A DNA stretch of 64,000 bases, from assembly GCF_013201035.1 (NCBI RefSeq), contig NZ_CP053707.1, positions 3,720,001 to 3,784,000 on the forward strand, in the 5' to 3' direction. Source of the DNA: Arthrobacter sp. NEB 688 (GTDB taxonomy: Bacteria; Actinomycetota; Actinomycetes; Actinomycetales; Dermatophilaceae). The position numbers were made by a program, and so were the translations under genes. Shown piece after piece: positions 60,344 through 64,000 of this stretch (position 1 is its first letter; the number at the start of each line of letters is the position of its first letter). The notes under the pieces are model-generated. The model saw only the letters and a program-made list of their open reading frames with translations, did no database searches and had not been told where the DNA came from.

Positions 60344-61605
60344 GACCGCGCCTCCCGCCCCTCGGCCACGAGCCGGCGGCGGCCGCGGTCCGCGACGACG
60401 CCGGTGCCGATGAGCACGACGCCCACGGCGAGGAAGAGGACGGCGCCCGAGAGCACCGGCGCGAAGACGGCGAAGGCCTGCACGGTCGTGAAGAGCACGA
60501 GGGCCGCGGTGGCCGCCCAGGTGAGCCGCTCGGCGTCCCGCATCCCCCCGAGGACCGCGTAGCCGCTCGTCACGCCGAGGTAGACGAGGACCGCGACGAC
60601 CGCCCGCACCCAGTCCGAGGGCGTTGGGTCCGCGACGCCGCCGAGCCCGGCCGACACCCGCCACAGCCCGAGGACGACGACGCCGGCGAGGGTGGCGGCC
60701 GCGAGCGCGACCTCGGCGCGGCCCAGCCGGTCCGCCCGCAGGGCCGCGACCGCGGCGAGGACGACGGCGACGCCGAGCGCGACCCAGAAGGCGCCACCGG
60801 TGCGCTCGCCGCTGTCGTCCACCGGCAGGGCCGCGAAGAACAGGGCGCCGAGGGCGAGCACCGCGCCGAGCTCGCGCCACGGCTCCCCCAGCGCACGCCA
60901 GGCAGGCACCCGGTCGGCGAGGCGCGCGTGGAGGACGCCGACGGCGACGGCGGCGAGCGCCGCGGCCGCGACGGTGAGGGTGACCCCGAGGACGGTCCGA
61001 CCGGCGTCGGCCGAGACCCAGACCGTCCAGACCGCGGCGAGCACGACGCCGAGCACGACGGGGGCGACGCCGACGACGGCGTAGCCGTAGAGCAGGGTCC
61101 CGGCCGCCCACACGCCGACGAGCGCCGGCTGCCCGGCGGGCACCTGGAGGCTCTGCGCGGCCTGGAAGACGACGGCCCCGAAGGCCGCCGCGGCGAGCAG
61201 GCGCACGGCACCGACGACCGGGGAGGCCACGTCGCCGAGGGCCTCCCGGCGGCGCTGGAGGACCTCGGCGACGACGACGAGGGCGAGCCAGACGAGGGCG
61301 ACGAGCCCGAAGCGCAGGAGGGGCGAGAGCCCGTCGAGGTTGGCGGCGACCGTCCACACGAGGCCGATGCCGACGAACGCGGCGCCGAGCGTGAGGACGA
61401 TCCGGGCGAGGGTCAGACGGCGGTGGGCGACGTAGCGCTGCCGGATGCGCTCGGCGGTCGGGGCGTCGACGACGCCCTCGGCGCGCCAGGCGCCGAGCTG
61501 CTCCTCGAGCCAGGCCAGCTGGCGGGGGGTGGCCGGGTGCCGCAGGACGGGGACGCCGTCCGGGCCCGGGTCGGTCGCGGCGGCGGTCGTGGGGGGCGAG
61601 GTCAT
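60340..61605 (-). CDS. DUF2157 multi-helix membrane protein
   Basis: A 421-residue protein. An N-terminal soluble DUF2157 domain (TPRQLAWLEEQLGAWRAEGVVDAPTAERIRQRY) is followed by about twelve hydrophobic helices to the C-terminus (starting IVLTLGAAFVGIGLVWTVA). GAGGAGC lies 6 nt before the ATG; a GTG-started longer reading is rejected. It is transcribed with the GDYXXLXY gene. No biochemical function has been assigned to this family. Confidence 0.87.
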   Translation of the reverse strand: MTSPPTTAAATDPGPDGVPVLRHPATPRQLAWLEEQLGAWRAEGVVDAPTAERIRQRYVAHRRLTLARIVLTLGAAFVGIGLVWTVAANLDGLSPLLRFGLVALVWLALVVVAEVLQRRREALGDVASPVVGAVRLLAAAAFGAVVFQAAQSLQVPAGQPALVGVWAAGTLLYGYAVVGVAPVVLGVVLAAVWTVWVSADAGRTVLGVTLTVAAAALAAVAVGVLHARLADRVPAWRALGEPWRELGAVLALGALFFAALPVDDSGERTGGAFWVALGVAVVLAAVAALRADRLGRAEVALAAATLAGVVVLGLWRVSAGLGGVADPTPSDWVRAVVAVLVYLGVTSGYAVLGGMRDAERLTWAATAALVLFTTVQAFAVFAPVLSGAVLFLAVGVVLIGTGVVADRGRRRLVAEGREARS

Positions 61606-61767
61606 CGCGTGCTCCTCGGCGAGAGCAGGCCCGGGTCCGGGTTCACCGCCAGTCTCCCGCGCACCGCCCGTCGGCACCATGGACACTCGTGCTCAGGAGG
61701 TGTCTCGTCGGCCACGTCGCGCCGCCCCGGCCCGCAGCGACCGCGACCCGCCGTCGGGACCGACCGG

Positions 61768-62745
61768 TCAGCGCCGCCCACCGACGGCCTCGGAGCGCCG
61801 GGGACCGCCGCCCTCGCGACCGTTGTCGTCGGGAAGGTCGCGGGCCGGACCGAGCGCACTCCCCGCCCGATCGGCGGGCCGCACCCGCCGGCCCAGCGCC
61901 TCCCGTACCGGCGCCTGGGCCACGAGCACCCCGCCGAGGACGACGAGCATCGCCCCGAGCTGGACCCACCCGAAGCCCTCCCCCAACAGGACGACGCCCA
62001 GCACCGTCCCCACGACCGGGTTGAGCAGCCCGACCACCGCGACCGCCCCCGCGTCCATCCGCGTCAGCCCGCGGAACCACACGACGTACCCGACGACCGA
62101 CCCGACGAGCCCCAGCCAGACCAGCGCGAGCACCGCCGCCCCGTCCAGCGCGGGCGGCGCCCCCTCGACGACCAGCGCGACCGGCACGAGCACCAGCCCG
62201 CCGGCCACGAGCTGCCACGCCGTCGTCGCGAGCACCGCGTCCCGCGGGGTCCAGCGCCGCACGAGGACGAACCCGATGGAGGCCGACACGACCGCCCCGA
62301 CCGACGCCGCCACCCCGACCGGGTCGACCGAGCCCGACGCCCCGCCCCCGGCGGAGACCAGCACGACCACGCCCCCGATGCCCGCCACCGCCGCGGCCAC
62401 CGCGACCCACGGCTGCCGCTCCCCGAGGAGCATCCACGCGACGGCCATGACGACGAGCGGCGAGACCGCGGTCAGGGTCGACGCGAGGCCGCTCGGCAGC
62501 CGGTAGGCCGCGACGTACACGAGCCCGAAGAAGACGGCGTGGTTGAGGACGCCGAGCACCGCGGCCCGCCCCCACCAGGAGCCGCGAGGCAGCCGCCGCA
62601 CCCAGAGCAGGAGCAGCAGGCCCGCCGGCAGGATGCGCATGACCGCCGAGAAGAGCGGGCGACCGGGCGGCAGCCAGAGCTGGGTCACGGCGTACGTCGA
62701 CCCCCACACCACCGGCGCGACCGCCGTCACGAGCACCGTGCGCAT
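61768..62745 (-). CDS. EamA/DMT-family exporter
   Basis: A 325-residue drug/metabolite transporter with ten helices in two EamA repeats. The first has VAPVVWGSTYAVTQLWLPPGRPLFSAVMRIL and SPLVVMAVAWMLLGERQPW; the second has WLGLVGSVVGYVVWFRGLTRMDAGAVAVVGLLNPVVGTVLGVVLLGE. About 40 charged C-terminal residues follow. Such proteins export amino acids, nucleosides or drugs. It is divergent from a MarR regulator, with two palindromes between them, so substrate-induced expression is likely. Confidence 0.92.
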   Translation of the reverse strand: MRTVLVTAVAPVVWGSTYAVTQLWLPPGRPLFSAVMRILPAGLLLLLWVRRLPRGSWWGRAAVLGVLNHAVFFGLVYVAAYRLPSGLASTLTAVSPLVVMAVAWMLLGERQPWVAVAAAVAGIGGVVVLVSAGGGASGSVDPVGVAASVGAVVSASIGFVLVRRWTPRDAVLATTAWQLVAGGLVLVPVALVVEGAPPALDGAAVLALVWLGLVGSVVGYVVWFRGLTRMDAGAVAVVGLLNPVVGTVLGVVLLGEGFGWVQLGAMLVVLGGVLVAQAPVREALGRRVRPADRAGSALGPARDLPDDNGREGGGPRRSEAVGGRR

Positions 62746-62755
62746 CCCGGATCTG

Positions 62756-62789
62756 TCTTCCACGGAAGAGACATTACCTTCCACGGAAG
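62756..62789. promoter_or_regulatory. Twin MarR operators between emrA-like exporter and regulator
   Basis: TCTTCCACGGAAGA (62756-62769) is a 6+2+6 palindrome, and CTTCCACGGAAG (62778-62789) repeats its core. Their centres are 21 bp apart, two helical turns, so two dimers could bind the same face. A -10-like TATTGT (62791-62796) abuts the second site and lies 6 nt before the marR ATG. Confidence 0.8.
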
Positions 62790-62802
62790 ATATTGTCGAG
62801 GG

Positions 62803-63288
62803 ATGGACCACGTCGCCACCGTCCACGAGCAATGGCGCACCGAGCGCCCCGACCTCGACACGACCCCGCTCCTCGTCATCGCCCGCGTCCACCGCATCGC
62901 GGCCGCACTGACGCCCGAGCTGACCGCCGTCTACGCGCAGTTCGGGCTCGGCGAGGGCGAGTTCGACGTGCTCGCCACGCTCCGGCGCCACGGCGCACCG
63001 TTCTCTCTCTCCCCCGGCGAGCTCGCCGAGCGCACGATGGTCACCTCCGGCGCGGTGAGCAAGCGCCTCGACCGGCTCCAGGCGCGTGGCCTCGTGGAGC
63101 GACGGGCCGACGCGAGCGACGGGCGGGCGCGCACCGTCGTCCTCACCCCCGACGGCCGGTCGCTCATCGACGAGGCGATGGCCGCCCACGTGGCGAACGA
63201 GGCGCGGCTGCTCGGGGCCCTCGGCGCCCGCGACCGCGACACCCTCGCCCGCCTCCTCGCACGCCTCGCGGAGTCCCTCGGCGCGTGA
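62803..63288 (+). CDS. MarR-family regulator
   Basis: A 161-residue winged-helix repressor. LTAVYAQFGLGEGEFDVLATLRRHG, then LAERTMVTSGAVSKRLDRLQARGLVERRADASDGRARTVVLTPDGRSLID is a full MarR recognition helix and wing (the DxRxR-like SDGRAR). It is divergent from a DMT exporter. The twin palindromes in the 57-bp gap fit dimer binding and autoregulation. It probably releases DNA when a small aromatic or exported substrate binds. Confidence 0.93.
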   Translation: MDHVATVHEQWRTERPDLDTTPLLVIARVHRIAAALTPELTAVYAQFGLGEGEFDVLATLRRHGAPFSLSPGELAERTMVTSGAVSKRLDRLQARGLVERRADASDGRARTVVLTPDGRSLIDEAMAAHVANEARLLGALGARDRDTLARLLARLAESLGA

Positions 63289-63369
63289 CCCCGGGGCCCT
63301 CCGCCCGTGTGAGGCAGACCTCGCCGTGCCCCCGGGTGGGCGACCACCCGGACCGATAGAGTCCGAGAC

Positions 63370-64000
63370 ATGCCGATCAGCAAGGTCCTCATCGCGAACC
63401 GGGGCGAGATCGCGGTGCGCATCGCCCGAGCCTGCAAGGACTCCGGGGTCGCGTCCGTCGCGGTCTACGCCGAGCCCGACCGGGACGCCCTCCACGTCAA
63501 GGTCGCCGACGAGGCCCACGCCCTCGGCGGCACGACGCCCGGTGACTCGTACCTCCTGCAGGACAAGCTCATCGAGGTGGCCAGGGCGTCCGGCGCCGAC
63601 GCGGTCCACCCCGGCTACGGCTTCCTCGCCGAGAACGCCGACTTCGCGCAGAAGGTCATCGACGCCGGCCTGACGTGGATCGGCCCCGGCCCCGAGGCCA
63701 TCGACTCCCTCGGCGACAAGGTCAAGGCCCGGCACATCGCTCTGGCCGCCGACGCCCCGCTCGTCCCCGGCACCAAGGACCCCGTCGAGGGCCCCGACGA
63801 GGTCGTCGCCTTCGCGCAGGAGCACGGCCTCCCGGTCGCCATCAAGGCGGCCTACGGCGGCGGTGGACGCGGCCTCAAGGTCGCCCGCACCCTCGAGGAG
63901 ATCCCCGAGCTGTTCGACTCCGCCGTCCGCGAGGCGGTCACCGCCTTCGGCCGCGGCGAGTGCTTCGTCGAGCGCTTCCTCGACCACCCCCGCCACGTCG
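63370..64000 (+). CDS. accA: Acyl-CoA carboxylase alpha subunit, N-terminal part
   Basis: The gene runs off the right edge; 210 codons are present. [22 protein letters not shown] is the biotin carboxylase N-terminus, followed by [34 protein letters not shown] and the ATP-grasp start [15 protein letters not shown]. In actinobacteria the full protein (about 590-670 residues) also carries the biotinylated domain and supplies carboxybiotin to the beta subunits (here pccB and probably the gene at 49744). TAGAGT is 7 nt before the ATG (leaderless pattern). Confidence 0.95.
   Translation, partial: MPISKVLIANRGEIAVRIARACKDSGVASVAVYAEPDRDALHVKVADEAHALGGTTPGDSYLLQDKLIEVARASGADAVHPGYGFLAENADFAQKVIDAGLTWIGPGPEAIDSLGDKVKARHIALAADAPLVPGTKDPVEGPDEVVAFAQEHGLPVAIKAAYGGGGRGLKVARTLEEIPELFDSAVREAVTAFGRGECFVERFLDHPRHV

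Noticed and set aside
1-64000. tRNA, rRNA or prophage genes
   Set aside because: I looked for cloverleaf-like runs, rRNA landmarks, integrases and capsid or tail proteins and recognised none; a tRNA-specific scan was not possible.

Overview
The window is about three-quarters G+C by eye. GTG starts are frequent, 4-base start/stop overlaps are common, and many start codons lie 6-8 nt after a TANNNT hexamer. Gene content points to an actinobacterium, probably Micrococcales (an Intrasporangiaceae- or Cellulomonadaceae-like genome): LCP proteins, actinobacterial acyl-CoA carboxylase with epsilon subunit, an F420/FMN luciferase-like oxidoreductase and a Rv1264-like cyclase. I recognise no rRNA, tRNA, CRISPR array, prophage or insertion sequence.

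Layout. 1-18.2 kb is a cell-wall or capsular glycopolymer locus: the end of an ABC-2 exporter permease, a UDP-sugar dehydrogenase, six glycosyltransferase or locus-specific proteins, a membrane acyltransferase with an SGNH domain, and three LytR-CpsA-Psr ligases. 18.2-24.6 kb holds an aquaporin/Asp23 pair and a nickel-linked module: Fe/Mn superoxide dismutase, a NicT permease and a Fur-family regulator. Near-identical Nur-type palindromes precede sod and nicT. 24.6-33.6 kb contains signalling and lipid genes: EAL-HDOD protein, PAS kinase, acyl-CoA dehydrogenase with divergent TetR regulator and a sharp operator, NYN protein, Imm5-like protein, luciferase-like oxidoreductase and a second UDP-glucose dehydrogenase. 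33.6-41.4 kb is a core block (purE, purK, gtrA, a two-component pair, adenylate cyclase, birA, pccB, accE) in an order resembling the Mycobacterium tuberculosis Rv3275-Rv3285 region as I recall it. The accA gene of that region starts only at the right edge (63.4 kb). About 22 kb of mostly accessory genes lies between accE and accA.

That accessory stretch includes a DUF559-type nuclease-like gene bracketed by oppositely oriented copies of a 19-21 bp repeat (41.4 and 42.5 kb). It also has two nested hairpins (48.7 and 49.7 kb), a self-contained membrane protein/winged-helix operon with a palindromic operator, a LiuR-like branched-chain acyl-CoA operon, a PfkB kinase and kynA. A nine-unit, 51-bp-period repeat array with a CACGTG-centred palindrome follows (54.9-55.4 kb). 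Next is a ketohexose-type catabolic cluster: LacD/YihT-like aldolase, LacC/FruK-like kinase, LacI repressor and FGGY kinase. The window ends with DUF2157/GDYXXLXY membrane proteins, a DMT exporter with a divergent MarR regulator and twin operators, and the start of the biotin carboxylase subunit.

The strongest regulatory readings are the nickel regulon, the LiuR, MarR, TetR and LacI operators, and a shared leaderless-promoter pattern. The least explained material is the set of palindromic repeat arrays with 51-53 bp periods. Function calls come from reading translated sequence and recalled family motifs; no database search was possible.
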